A DNA stretch of 64,000 bases from Heterocephalus glaber (GCF_000247695.1 NW_004624784.1:14157497-14221496), one strand, 5' to 3'. Positions 34,165-46,260 are shown, counted from the stretch's first letter. Numbers and translations: made by a program. The notes: generated from the letters alone by a model not told the origin.

Positions 34165-34345
34165 TTTTTTTTTTCCCTCTGGTACCAGTGATCAAATTCA
34201 GGACTTTGCACTTGCCAGGTAGGTGCAGCGCCACTAAACTACATCCCCGACCCTCAGAACTGTTTATTAAAATTTAGCTCAGTGGTTCTGCTGCCTGCCT
34301 TGCAAGCGCAAGGACCTGAGTTCGATCCCCAGCACCAAAAAACAA
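34165..34345. mobile_element. Two ID-type SINEs in opposite orientation
   Basis: A minus-strand copy (34165-34253, GGTACCAGTGATCAAATTCA) and a plus-strand copy (34274-34345, TTTAGCTCAGTGGTTCTGCT) form an inverted pair about 20 bases apart. TCAGAACT and AGAACTATTTATTAAA / AGAACTGTTTATTAAA are the flanks. Confidence 0.9.
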
Positions 34346-34559
34346 ACAAAGAACTATTTATTAAAGAGGCTATCCTTTCTCCGGTGCATGTTTTTGGCTC
34401 CTTTGTCAAGAATCAGATGAGTTTCTTCCTGGGTCTGCTATTCTGTTTTGTTGGTCTACATGTCTATTCTTATGCAAATACTTTGCTGATTTTGTTACAG
34501 CAATTCTATGGTAAAATCTATCCTTATTTAAATAAACTATTCATCAGTCACTTCTTTTC

Positions 34560-36960
34560 CTTTATGCTTTTACCATCTCCCTCTCTGTTGGCTCTTCCCT
34601 TCAATCTAGATTCATGTTCAAGTGTTTTCTCCATTCTGCACAAACTAATAAAACTGTTCCCTTGCTCCTTACCAGTTGAGAGATGAGAGGAACTGGCATG
34701 GGCTGACCTGCTCCTAAGGACCAGCCTTATGCTAGAAGACAACCTGTTGCAAAGTCCTGCCCACTAGTGTTCTGTGGTATCAGCTCCCTCTCTGCCTCTC
34801 GGCTTGTCACCGCCACTGTTCTAAGGTAGGAGTTTTTCTCTTTCTTGGACTATTGCAGCAGCTTCCTGGACTTCCTCCTTCAAACTCTTCCTTCTCTAGC
34901 CCTGAGCTGTTGATGTCCCATTTAAATTGTTGCCTACACCAATGTTTTGAATGCCAATGCAAGTAATTTTTCTAGTCATATCACTGTCCAGCTCCAGAGT
35001 CTTTAGTGATTTTTCATTACCTAATAGAATACAGTTGAAACACCTCATTTCCCTTCAGAATAAACAGGAGGTCCTTGGAACCTCCTCCCCTGAAGGCCCA
35101 TGAATAGAGGTTGGACCTGCTGACCTGTGGATCACTGCTGAGTGAAGACGATGCTTAATGCTTTGTTTTGTTTTGCTTTTGTCTTTGACTTTGTTGATCC
35201 TTCTTTTAGCTTAAATGTTATCTTTCTAGATTACATGCCTTCCCTAATGGAACACTATTTAAAGTAGTCCCTCTCCCCGTCACTCTGGATCCCATTAGAT
35301 TATCTGAAATTACTTTGTTCAGAGCTTTAGTGCCTGTCCCCTTAGAGCAGCATGCCCAACTCAAATCTACTTTTTTTTATTGAGCTTCACTGATTCACCC
35401 CAAATGTTCCTTTGCACTCCCACCACTTGGAGGTTTTTCATTGTTCAGGTACTACAACTGAATTTCCTCAGAACAGTCTGGGTTTTTCCAGGGTAATTAT
35501 TAATAGTGCTCCTGCTTATTCTCAAAAGTTTCCTAATTTGGACCATGAACTGTACAATCTCTGTATTCATAGCTTTGTCTCATTGCCATATTGTAAGATT
35601 GTAAACATATCTTATTTCTAAGTGCATTGAGGACAAAAACAAAGTCATGTTCATCTTTCTTTTACTAATAACATCTATAATCAAGAATATGATGGGTTTT
35701 GTTTATATATAGTAGAAGCTCAGAAAGTGGTGAATGGAGTGGATACTAGATTAAAATAATGTATTCTAGGAGACTAGCACAATATCTAACACATAGTAAT
35801 TGTGTTAATTTTTTCTTTAAATTCAATAAATGTTATTTGTCTTTCCCTCCAATAACTCCAAATGTTACGTTCCTCAGGGGTTTTTTTTTAGGGTTTTTGT
35901 TTATAAACTATGCTATACAATCTAGTACCCAAGTATGTATTGGCTTATTTGTCCTTAGTGAGTCTTTTTAATTTTATTCTGTTCCTTGTACTAAATTAGA
36001 AGCCCTTTTAAGGCAAGTATCATGTTTTATAGTTCTCCATTCCACACAGGAGAACCAGTTCTTCTTTGTAAATTGAGTAGTATAGAGATGGCCAATATTT
36101 ATTGGCTGTTTAATTTGCAGAAAAGAGTTAAATGAGGACAGTGGCATTAAGTCATAGTCAGTGCATGAATGTCAAAGATCACCTCCATTTGGAAATGCAA
36201 TATCCTCATTCTTCCAGCCAGCAAAAGTAGGAGCTTCAGGTATGTCTACTCCTACCATTATCAGTAACTATAACCATGTAAGTGCAAATGATCGAGTGAT
36301 CTTGCAAAAGCCCATTGCCTTTTGGAAGTAGGGGAAGAATAATTATGGATAATAAGACTCAAGTTTGAATTCCTAAGTCATTTAACCGCTCCAAGCAAAA
36401 GGATGATACATATGCCCCTGGGGAAGTTGTAAGAAGAGTAAATGAGAAATACAAGTAAAATGCTTAGTATGGTGCCTGACTCATCCCAAGCCTCAATAAA
36501 CAATAGCTATTTTTATAGAACAATCTAGGCAACTTAAAAGCTTGTTTTGCTGCTAAAAAGCTAGCTAACATAATTAGCTTCTCGAATTTTTAGTTAATTA
36601 ATTTTTAGTTAATTCTCATTTCCAGTTTCAATGGCAAGCTATAAACCCTGTTTATTCATTTATCCTTTCATTCTTTTGTTCACTCATTCATTATTCATTT
36701 ATTTATTCTATGCCAGGTTCACAAGAAATGCTTATCTGATGCTCTTGAATGAATTAGAAAGTAATAATAAGTAACTTGGGGAAAATTAAGACTTTCTGGG
36801 CTATACTCTTGATAATTTCAACATGATCATAAGACACCCTGTGGCCAGGACCCACTTGTCATGCTGAGTGCTGAAGGTACAAATCCAGCCTGGTCACCTA
36901 TCTGGGACACAACCAAGAAGGCAGCATTCCTTTTAGCTTTGTAATGCAGCAGACCAGTGC
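34560..36960. other. Intergenic, no gene seen
   Basis: AT-rich sequence without SINEs. A short L1-like piece lies at about 34905-34960, and a diverged plus-strand MIR at about 36355-36510 (TTTAACCGCTCCAAGC ... ATGCTTAGTATGGTGCCTGA). Nothing else is recognisable on either strand. Confidence 0.6.
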
Positions 36961-36974
36961 CTCATACCTTTTTC

Positions 36975-37029
36975 CCAGTACTGGGGATCAAATCCAGGGG
37001 TGCTATACCACAGTGCTACATACCCAAAC

Positions 37030-37097
<68 letters not shown>

Positions 37098-37240
37098 TTT
37101 CCTTTCTTCCTTCCTTCCTTTCTTTTTTTTGACGGGGTCTTATTAAATTGCCTGGGTGGGGCTTGAACTTTCAATCCTCCTGCCTCAGCCTTCCTTAGTG
37201 CTGACATTACAGATGTGTGCCACCACACCTGGCTGAGTGT
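36975..37240 (-). mobile_element. B1-dID dimer with expanded (CTTT)n linker
   Basis: ID half at 36978-37028 (CAGTACTGGGGATCAAATCC), then about 90 bases of CTTT/CCTT repeats (37030-37125), then B1 half (GACGGGGTCTTATTAAATTG ... GTGTGCCACCACACCTGGC). The microsatellite grew from the A-rich linker of the dimer. Confidence 0.87.
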
Positions 37241-37501
37241 GTCATACTTAATGGCAAAAATCGAGGTCATAAGACTCCATTCTCTTCAACTTCCCTTCTC
37301 CATCTCTAGAGTTATCTTCCACAGATTCTAGCCTTACTTCCTTCTCTGACATTGCTTCCCTCCAGTACCTCAGGTAGAGTCAACCATTTCCACCTCTGTG
37401 GCACCAGCTAGAACATTTCAATTATTGTGCAAATCACTTGGTATGAGAGTTAATTTGTAAGTTTATTTTCCACAAGAACTGGACCTATGTATGTCTTGTG
37501 T

Positions 37502-37502
<1 letters not shown>

Positions 37503-37552
<50 letters not shown>
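37503..37552. repeat. (CT)n microsatellite
   Basis: About 24 CT units, followed by a minus-strand ID remnant (37555-37608, ATTGTACCACTGAGCCACAA). Confidence 0.95.
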
Positions 37553-37554
<2 letters not shown>

Positions 37555-37756
37555 TAGGGCCTTAGGCACAACAGGCAATCATTGTACCACTGAGCCACAA
37601 CCCCAGCCTGTTTTATTTTTTGTATGTCCAGTACCTTGCATATGGAGTGGGATTTGTTGGGTGCTCAGTACATATTTACTGAAAAGATTCTTAGATAAAC
37701 TATTCCTTCCCTTTAGTCTCCACTTCAAGAAATAACTCTTTCAAAAGACCTATACA

Positions 37757-38050
37757 GGGGCTGGGGATTTAGCTCAGTGGCACTGTGCCTGCTGCACAAG
37801 TGGAAAGTCCTGAGTTCGATCCCTGGATCAGAAAAAAAAAGACATATACAGGATAGGCATAGTGGTGCACACTTGCAATACCAGCTTCCTGAGCAGCTGA
37901 GGCAGGAGGATCAAAAGTTTGAGCTCAAGTGGGCAATTCGGTGAGACCCTGTCTCAATATAAAAATTAAAAGGGGCTGGGGATTTAGTGATAGAGTGCTT
38001 GCTTAGCACAGGAGAGACCCTGCATTCAATTTCCAGGACCTGGAAAATAA
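37757..38050 (+). mobile_element. ID-type SINE followed by B1-dID dimer
   Basis: ID at 37757-37840 (GGGGCTGGGGATTTAGCTCA ... GTTCGATCCCTGGATC). The dimer at 37853-38050 has B1 half GGATAGGCATAGTGGTGCAC and ID half GGGGCTGGGGATTTAGTGAT. AGACCTATACAGG / AGACATATACAGG flank the first ID. Confidence 0.87.
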
Positions 38051-38254
38051 AAGACCTGTAAATTATCTCAGTCTCCACTTCCTCGTCCTACATCCAGTCC
38101 ATCACCAAGTCCACTAGGTGTAACTACTAAAATATTTTCTGACTCCATTACCCACTCCTTATCCAATTACTTCCATCCTTATCCATTCAGAATTGTCTAC
38201 AATTGGCTTGTTTACTGCTCTAACCGGCTTTCTGGTTACCTTCTTTCTATTTTT

Positions 38255-38432
38255 CAGTATTGGGGATTGAACCCAAGGAGCACTGAGCTACATGCCCAGC
38301 CCCTCCCCTTTTCCATTTTTATTGAGACAGGGTTTTGCTGAATTACCCACACTGGCCTCAAACTTTCAATCCTCCTACTTCAGCCCTCAGAATAACTGGG
38401 ATGACAGGTGTACATCACCAAGCCCAGCCATA
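38255..38432 (-). mobile_element. B1-dID-type dimeric SINE
   Basis: TTCAGTATTGGGGATTGAAC ... TGAGCTACATGCCCAGCCCC then TTTATTGAGACAGGGTTTTG ... GTACATCACCAAGCCCAGCC. Confidence 0.87.
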
Positions 38433-38861
38433 TTTATCCTCTTGCCTTGCCTCAAGCTATTTTTAAATTTAAATTTTATTTTTAATAGATTATTTTATTA
38501 GTACATGTTTGCAACACATATTAAATATATTCATTGTGGGAAGTTGGTACGTATACATATCACATCTTAGTCCTTTTTACAAACCCTTCCCCTCTTTCCC
38601 TCCCTATTTTCTATCATCAATCTTTTATTTTACTTTTAAAATTATTTATACTTTGGGTTTTTCATATATGAGAAACCATGTGATATTATTCTGGGTCTGA
38701 TTTATTTTGTTTAGCATAGTGTTCTTAAGGTGCATCCATTTTCTTACAAATGACTCAAATTTATCCTTCTTTATGGCTGAGTAGTACTCTATTGTATGTA
38801 AATACCACATTTTCTTTATCCATTCATCTGTTGATGGATATGCAGGCCACTTTCTTTTTTT

Positions 38862-38946
38862 TTTTTTCTTTTGGTACAGGGGATTGAACTCTGGTCCTTG
38901 CGCTTGCATGGCAAGTGATGACACCACTGAGCTAAATCCCTGACCC
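38862..38946 (-). mobile_element. ID-type SINE nested in L1
   Basis: GGTACAGGGGATTGAACTCT ... CACTGAGCTAAATCCCTGAC. CAGGCCACTTTC is duplicated on both sides. Confidence 0.95.
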
Positions 38947-39117
38947 CAGGCCACTTTCAAGATTTGACTATTGTGAGTTATGTTGTCATAAACTGGGTAT
39001 TCATGTATCACTGTAATATAATGTCTTTAATTCTTTTGGGAAGATACCCAGAAGAGGTATAGCTGGCTTAAATGGAATTCCTAGGGAATTTTTTGTTGTT
39101 TTTATTTTGTTTTGTTT

Positions 39118-39262
39118 TGTTTTGCTTTTTGAGACAGGGTCTTGTTATGTAGTTCAGGCTGGCCTTGAATTCACTGCGTAGTCCACACTGTTTCCATACA
39201 CAGCAGTCCTCCTGCCTCAGCCTTCCAAGTGCTGAAGATTATATGTATGTGCCACATGTCTG
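39118..39262 (-). mobile_element. B1-like SINE nested in L1
   Basis: TTTTGAGACAGGGTCTTGTT ... ATGTGCCACATGTCTGG, after a (TTTTG)n tail. Confidence 0.88.
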
Positions 39263-39971
39263 GTTTAGTTTTCGTTTTTTAAGGAATCTCCATATTGATT
39301 TCCATAGTGGTTGTACTACTTTACATTCCCACCACAGTGTAGAAGAGTTCCTTTCCCCAAAAAACTTTGCCGGCATTTGTTGTTTTTTTGAGTTCATAAT
39401 GATAGTCATTTTTTCTGGAGTAAGATGCAATGTTAATGCTGTTTTAATTTGCATTTCTTTAATGGCCAAAGATGCTGAATGTTTTTTCATGTACTTATTA
39501 GCCATTTGTACTTCTTCTGAGATGTGTCTGTTAATTGCAACTTCCCATTTTTTAATTGTTTTTCTTTTATTTGGGGAAGACATGTATCACTGTAATATGA
39601 TGTCTTTAACTCTTTTGGGAAGATGCCTAGAAGAAGTATAGCTGGCTCAAATGGTATTTCTAGGGTTTTTTTGTTTTTGTTTTGTTTTGTTTTGTTTTTG
39701 AATTCTTATATGTCTTAGTTATTAGTCCTCTGTCTGAGGAATAGCTGATAGATTTTTTTTCTGTTCTGTAGGTTGTCTCTTCACTGTGTTGTTTCCTTTG
39801 CTATCCAGAAGCTTTTAAATTTGATAAAATCCCATTTGTTGATCATTGATGTTATGTCTTTTGCAATTGGGGTTCTGTTCAGAAAGTCCTTGCCTATGCC
39901 TACATCTTCAAGAGTTTTCTCTAATCTATCTTCCAGCAGATTCAGTGTTTCTATTTTAATATCTATGTCTT

Positions 39972-40066
39972 TGGTTTTGTTTTGTTTGTTTTGGTACTGG
40001 GGATCGAACTCAGGACCTTGCGCTTGCGAGGCAGGCGTGGTACCACTGAGCTAAATCTCCAGCCCT
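39972..40066 (-). mobile_element. ID-type SINE nested in L1
   Basis: TTTTGGTACTGGGGATCGAA ... CACTGAGCTAAATCTCCAGC. Confidence 0.93.
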
Positions 40067-40508
40067 CTTAGATCTATTTTGATTTGATTTTGGTACAGGG
40101 TGAGAGATATGGATCTATATTCTGTACATGGATAACCAGTTGACCCTGCACCATTTGTTAAAGAGGCCATCTTTCCCCACCACATTTTTTGGCCCCTTTG
40201 TTAAACACTAGTTGGCTGAATGTGGCTAGGATTGTTTCTGAATCCTCAATTCTTTTCTAGTAACACACATTTCTGTTTTTGTGACAGTACTGTGCTGTTC
40301 TTATTCCTGTAGTTTTCTAATGTTAGTTGAAATTCAGGATCATGATGTCTTCTGCTTTGTCTTGTTGCCCAGGATTGCTTTTGCTATTTTGGGTCTCTTC
40401 TAGCTCCATATAAATTTTAAGATTTTTTTTTTCTAGTTTATAAAGAATGCTGGTGGTATTTTGATTAGGATTACATTAAATGTATATATCAGATTTGTCT
40501 CCCCGTTT

Positions 40509-40610
40509 TCTTTCTTTCTTTCTTTCTTTCTTTTTTGTACCAGGGATTGAACTTGGGTCCTTGCACTTGCGAGGCAGGCAGCAGAACCACTGAGCTAAAT
40601 CCCCAGCCCA
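40509..40610 (-). mobile_element. ID-type SINE nested in L1 with (TTTC)n tail
   Basis: (TTTC)n tail then GTACCAGGGATTGAACTTGG ... CACTGAGCTAAATCCCCAGC. TGTCTCCCC(G/A)TTTT is repeated on both sides. Confidence 0.95.
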
Positions 40611-41154
40611 TGTCTCCCCATTTTTTAATGCCTTCTTCAATCTCTTTTTATTAGGATACTATAGTTTTCATTATAGAGGTCTTTCACTTCATTGGTTAAA
40701 TTAATGCGTATTTAATTTTTTTGAGACTATTGTGAATGGGATTGTTTTCCTAATTTTCTCACTGAGATAATTGTTGGCGTACAGGAACATATTAATTTTT
40801 GTGTATTGATGTTGTGCCCTGGTACTTTACTGAATTTGTTTATAAGTTTTAGGAGTCTTTTGGTGGAGTTTTTTGGATCTTCTATGTAAAGGATCATCTC
40901 ATCTTCAAATGAGGACAATCTGACTTCTTCCTTTCCTATACATGTTTCTTTTATTTCTTTCTCTTGCCTGCTTGCTCTGGCTGAAGTTTTTGAGTGCTAC
41001 ACTGAACAGAAGTGGTGAGAGTGGAAACCTTTATCTTGTTCCTGATTTTCAGTTTTTCCTCACTTAGTGTAGATTTGTCATAAATGGCTTTTATCAGCTT
41101 CAGGTAAGATCCTTCTATCTCTATTTTTATCAGGTTTTTATCATAAATGGATAT

Positions 41155-41318
41155 GGATAAAGAGAAAAAAGTAAGATAAAGAATCCAATTTTAAAATAAA
41201 AGAAAATATAATTATGTAAAAGTAACAAAAAAGAAAATATAAATAAGAAAAATAACAAAAGAAATAAAAATAAGAAAAAGGAAAAAAAAAAAAAAAGGAA
41301 AAAGAGAAAAAATTCCTC
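41155..41318 (+). repeat. A-rich purine tract
   Basis: About 160 bases almost free of C, with GAAAA/AAAT units. It lies directly beyond the L1 text and looks like simple-sequence expansion. Confidence 0.8.
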
Positions 41319-41319
41319 T

Positions 41320-43400
41320 CTGGGTTTGGATGAGTGATTTCTTTCTAAGCCCTGTAGTATTGGAATCCACCAGGTACAGAATAGGGACAGTGAGTCATAA
41401 CAAGGGCTTATTTTGTTTCTACACCCGCTTTGTGTGTGTATGTGTGTGTATGTATGCTGAGTCCTGCCTTGCCTTTCCTTCTTGGGGGAAGGGGTCAATC
41501 ATTGGTGAGATTTCTGCCATATAGCTGTGTTCAGCCCAGAAACTATAAGTGTTTGTGCCCCTCTATGCACCCCAAGTCACCACTAACTCCACCTAACTTT
41601 ATGGCCTTTGGGCTCATGCAGTGGCCCTTTTGCTCCAGAGGCCCCTCTGTCCATATACTCCAGGACATGATAACTGTCTGAATTGAGGCACATCTCTGAT
41701 CATGTTCAAAGATGTGGAAAACAAACTGGCCAATAAGCTCTGTGCTGCACATAAACAAGGAGGCGGGTGGAACAAGGAGTCCACTGGATTTATTTTTTAT
41801 TTTTATTTTGAGTCCACTGGATTTATTGCCAGCACTTTCAGACCCAGCCTCCTCAGAAAACCACTTGCAACTGGCCTGGCTTCTCACCATAGAGGGCTTC
41901 CTGGCCTGAGATCACTGCTGTTTAAACTTCTCAGGGGTCCTATGTCTAGCAAGCCCCCTCTCCATGACTATCATTTGTTGCCATCTCCCACCCAGTCACT
42001 ATGGTAGGGTGACCCTAAAAACTCTGAAGTGTAGTTTTTCTTTAACTTCTGATTCCTAGAGTATCTCAGTCTTAAACAATAAATCCCTTCCCAAATTGGC
42101 TTCTGATTAATCACTCTGCATTTCCAATAGCTTCTGGAGCTGAGAACATGCTCCAGATTCCCTGCAGTGAGGGGAGGAGGACACAAGATGCACAGATCTA
42201 CATGACATGAATCCTCCCTAACCCTCCTACTTCAGCATATGTCACTTCCCTAGTTACTCATTCTGCTCCAGCCACAGTGGACCTTGGAGTTCTGATCACC
42301 TAAACTCTTGCCCTACCTCAGAATCTTTAAACTGATTCTCCTTTATCTGGAGCACTCCTTCCCTCTTTCTCCTTACTCTTATTCATTTTCTCTCTCTTCT
42401 TCTTCTTCTTTTTTTTTTTTTTGGTGGAGAGGTTTATCTCAGCTCATTCAGGTCTTCAAGTAAATGTCCTTCCTCAAAGTCACCCTACCACTACTTCACC
42501 CTGCTTCCTATTCCAAGATCTGGTTTATCTTCTTTATAATGCTTATCACAGCTCCAATTTTTTATTTCTTCATTTGCTGATTTGCTTATTGTTTATCTCC
42601 CTTGTTATAATATAATCTTCAAGGCTATACAGCCAAACTAGCAGCTGCCCCCAGCAAATTCCACACTGTGGATTCCACACCCTAGCCACATAAAACCATC
42701 AACTCCTACCTGGCTCTGCATCTTGGTTCCCCTCAGCACAAGGCCACAGACACAATGACCACCTGACCAACCTGATCATGCACAAAGCCAATCTTCTGGA
42801 GAGAAGGTAAGCCCAAGAGTTGGCAGCTTCAGGGAAAAATAATGGATGGACCAGCAGCACTAGCTCCAAGAAAAGCCCACAGCTATTGTAAACTCCGAAA
42901 ACAGTTGGGGATTTACTCTGAGAGTGATTTCTTCACAGCAGCACAGAATTGGAGAAGAAATCCAATGTAGCACCTGCCACATTGCCAAAGAGAATTTAAC
43001 TAGGAGCCATTTGAAGAAGGGGTTGTATGGAACTGAGCCATAGAACAATTATACTACAGCTTCACTCTAGCATTTTCAGTGTTACCTTACCACAATGATT
43101 GGTCAAGAGGTAGCCACAGGATGTCTGTGGAGAGGTTGAGGGCTAGACATAGGTTCCCTGAGAAGTTCAAGCTCAGGCCAGGAAAGACACGAGACACACT
43201 CGATGGGAGGCCAGGCCCACTGGGTGTAGCTTTCAGAAGTGTCTGGATTGGAAGGTGATGGCACTGAGTCCAGTAGTCTGCTTGAGCCCCCATACCACTG
43301 CCTATAATCAGTGGAGAATGGTGATCTGATTGTGTTTCTGTTTAACAATGTGAGCAGGTATATAGCTCAGCTTGAACAGTTGCCTTGGTCTGAGGTTGAC
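41320..43400. other. Intergenic, no gene seen
   Basis: About 2 kb with several 60-115-codon frames on both strands but no recognisable domain or splice structure. Items seen: a short (GT)n at 41431-41455, a 19-base direct repeat at about 41778-41828, and a T-run at 42408-42422. The rest is unassigned. Confidence 0.55.
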
Positions 43401-43884
43401 ATACAGAGGGGCCTCTACTTTTCAGTAACAACAATAATGTCAAAGAAACTGGATACTGATTTACCCTAAGAACCACTAATAACCCACCTTAACCATAGAA
43501 AATAGAATTATGACTATAGTATAAACACTAAGACAAACCAAATATTGATCTACTAAATGGAACAACTTTACCTCCACTAGCAATAGAACACTATTCAGCA
43601 GTAATAGCATATAGTTAACTATCTATAGATTTCTAAACCTTTATAGTTAACTAAGGATACAGTGTGGTGACTGGGCTCATGAAAATGGTAAAATTGAAAA
43701 AATTAGGTGATGCAAGAGGAGAAAAAGGTTCTAAAAGTGAAATAAAGGATCTTATTAAAGAGTAAAAGGAAATCAATAGTATTAAATAAGAGCAACAGAG
43801 AAAAAAACAAGAAAAGGAGAGAAAATAAAAAACACAAACTAAAGAAAAAAATAATAAAGGAAAAATTTAAAGAGGGTTAACAAA

Positions 43885-43940
<56 letters not shown>

Positions 43941-44734
43941 AAATGGGGGGCGGACAACCCTCCAAACACTACCAAAAAATCAAGAGGAGAAAAAAATGGG
44001 TCAAAAAAATTCCTCTACATTTCCAAATGAGTAGTTTTCTTCCAGAACCTGCAGTCTTAGAATCCAGCAAATCACAGTTCTCTCTGCCCAGCTTTATAAG
44101 CCTACAGTTAGCAATGCCCAGAGTGCATCACTGAAAAAGAGGCACTAACTAAAGAGGTCTCTAAGCTAGCAACAAAGTCTTCCATTATAATCAACCCTCA
44201 ATCCTCAGCACATAAACAAACAAAAAATATTGAAACATTAAAAGACAAGACAACAAAATGCCTCCAAAAACGCTCAGCTCCCCCAAAGCTGATCTGGGGG
44301 CACCAAGGTAGAGAAAATAAAAAGCCATGCAACCAAATTATTTGAAAGAATAACAGAGGAGATAACAAAACAGATCAATAAGGTGGTTGGCTATTCCTCT
44401 GTCAGAGGGCTAACATCTAGAATATATAAAGAACTAAAAAAAACTGGACCTCCCCCAAACAAAAGACCCAATAAAAAAATGGGGAACTAATGAATAGATA
44501 CTTCTCAGAAGAAGAAATACAAATAGCCAATAAATACATTAAAAAATGTTTAACACTAGTGACCATTAGAGAAATGCAAGATGGAATTTCAAGTGTTGTT
44601 TTAATTCAGAAAGAATAGCTATCATCAGGAAATCAAATAATAAAAAAACGCTGGTGATCCTACAGAGAAAAAGGAATCCTTCTACATTGTTGATGGGATT
44701 GTAAACTTACAACCATTACAGAAATCAGTATGGA

Positions 44735-44830
44735 GGGCCGGGGATTTAGCTCAGTGGTTTCACCGCCTGCTGCGCAAGCGCAAGGACCCGAGTTCGATCC
44801 CCAGTACCAAAAAAAAAAAAAAAAAAAAAG
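44735..44830 (+). mobile_element. ID-type SINE with 16-base target duplication
   Basis: GGCCGGGGATTTAGCTCAGT ... GTTCGATCCCCAGTACC with a 21-base A tail. AGAAATCAGTATGGAG is exact on both sides. Both polymerase III boxes are intact, so this is one of the youngest copies here. Confidence 0.97.
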
Positions 44831-45087
44831 AAATCAGTATGGAGATTCTTCAAAAAACTAAAACTAGAAATTCCACTTGACCCAACTATTCCCCTTCTAA
44901 GTATCTTCCCAAAAGAAGTAAAAACATCATATTACAGGGATACATGCATATCCCTGTTTATAGAAGCACAATTTTAATAGCTAAATCTTGGAAATGCCCT
45001 ATAAGCCCATCAACAAATGAATGAATAAAGAAAATACAGTATTTATATACAATAGAATACTACTTTGCCATAAAAAAGGATGAACTT

Positions 45088-45181
45088 GGGCCGGGGATTT
45101 AGCTCAGTGGTTTCACTGCCTGCTGCGCAAGCACAAGAACTTGAGTTCAATCCCTGGTACCAAAAAAAAAAAAAAAAAAGG
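45088..45181 (+). mobile_element. ID-type SINE nested in L1
   Basis: GGGCCGGGGATTTAGCTCAG ... GTTCAATCCCTGGTACC with a long A tail. Confidence 0.93.
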
Positions 45182-46127
45182 AAAAACCTAAGTTATTCGT
45201 ACATAAATAGATGCACTTTGAGACCATAATATTACTTGAAATAAATGAGACACACAAGCTTAAGTGTCACATGGTTTTTCCTGAATAAGAAACACAAAAT
45301 ATAAAAAACAAAATGAAAAATAGATAATAGGAAGTAAGGAGGTCTTTTTCAAATCAGAAGGAGAGCAGGAGATAGAGGAAGGTGAGAGGGAGGGGAAGGA
45401 AAGAGGATTAAAAAAAGAATTGGAAAAAAAAATGGAGATAGAGCTTTTGTAAATGGGAAGAGGACCAAATCTTTTTCATGTAAGATTATCTATCCAACCT
45501 CAAGTGCCCACACTGTCTTTGTTCTCCCACATCCCTAGTGGAATACCACAGCCTTCCTGCGAGCTTTTAGAAAACACACATTAAACATATTATTCTCCAA
45601 CATTGTTGAATATTTACTATTTCTACAAATCTTCCTTGGCTCCCAGGATAGGTACCTTTCCTGAAATTATCTAACCCCTAATCAGGTCCCAGTCACCAGC
45701 CACTAGGAGTGCTGACAGCCACCAAGTCCCATAGGCCCTAGGTAAAATGAAAATTACAGAAGCCTATTGTTTTGGACTAAGCTCTTGCGCTCCTCCACAG
45801 ACTAGGGTAAAAATCAAAATACAGTCACTCACACTAAAGTTACATGTCACCAAAGTGAAACTGAGTGAGAAATCAAGAAAGAGAAACAGCCAAATTTCTC
45901 AAACAGGCCCGTTTTCATCAGCATGATAGTGCAGTTCCTGTTGATTCAGTCATTTCAAAAAAATAACCTGAAGTAATCTGAGGTTAACCAATTATTTTTC
46001 TCTTATTCTGTTTTCCTGTTTCCTTTTGAAAGAAACAGAACTTTGAAATGACCAAGGCAATTAAGATGTTTAAATTTGTTGTAATTTTTGTAATCTTGCC
46101 TTTTAACACATCCTTTCTTCTTTTTCT

Positions 46128-46260
46128 CCTTGTCAGTGTTGGGCATTGAACCCAAGGTCTGTGCGTATCAAGCAAGCAGCTCTACCACTGCACTACATCC
46201 CTAACCCTGACATATATATATATGAATATATATGAATATATATGTATATCTTCTAATATA
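46128..46260 (-). mobile_element. Old ID-like SINE and (TA)n-type tract
   Basis: GTCAGTGTTGGGCATTGAAC ... CTGCACTACATCCCTAACCC, followed by repeats of ATATATATGAATATATATG. Confidence 0.75.

Larger units (their letters stand above)
31230..34275 (-). mobile_element. L1 retrotransposon, 3' part, with nested insertions
   Basis: Read in reverse this is L1 ORF2-end/3' UTR sequence. The plus-strand text has blocks that are the reverse of standard L1 phrases: CTTGGCTATTGTGAAAAGTG, AACCACCACACTTTCCACAA, TTTGCCCACTTATTGATTGG and ATTTTGAGTTGATTTTAGTA. It is broken by five minus-strand ID elements, one B1, an RPL21 retrocopy, and the 100-N gap at 33539-33638. No intact ORF2 remains. Confidence 0.87.
38490..41120 (-). 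mobile_element. L1 retrotransposon, ORF2 and 3' part
   Basis: Reverse of standard L1 text: CATCCATTTTCTTACAAATG, GGCTGAGTAGTACTCTATTG, TTATCCATTCATCTGTTGAT, and further on GGTACTTTACTGAATTTGTT (ORF2 reverse-transcriptase side). Minus-strand translation of 38646-39011 contains the 3' L1 phrase TDEWIKKMWYLHTIEYYSAI. At least three IDs and one B1 are nested. Frames are broken. Confidence 0.9.
43400..45460 (+). mobile_element. L1 retrotransposon, 3' part
   Basis: Sense-strand L1: AATATATAAAGAACTAAAAA, ATACTTCTCAGAAGAAGAAA, AATAAATACATTAAAAAATG, TAGAGAAATGCAAG, ATTGTTGATGGGATTGTAAA, and CCAACTATTCCCCTTCTAAG. The 3' UTR side ends in a purine-rich region near 45430. The left limit is uncertain: a long A-rich stretch and a (GAAA)n run at 43886-43941 precede it. 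Two ID elements are nested. Confidence 0.82.

Noticed and set aside
39165..39641. A 158-codon plus-strand frame
   Set aside because: It is antisense to a minus-strand L1 and includes B1 sequence.
44745..44815. Possible tRNA genes (A-box and B-box sequence)
   Set aside because: These are ID-type SINEs: no complete cloverleaf or anticodon arm, an A tail follows, and dozens of similar copies with target duplications occur.
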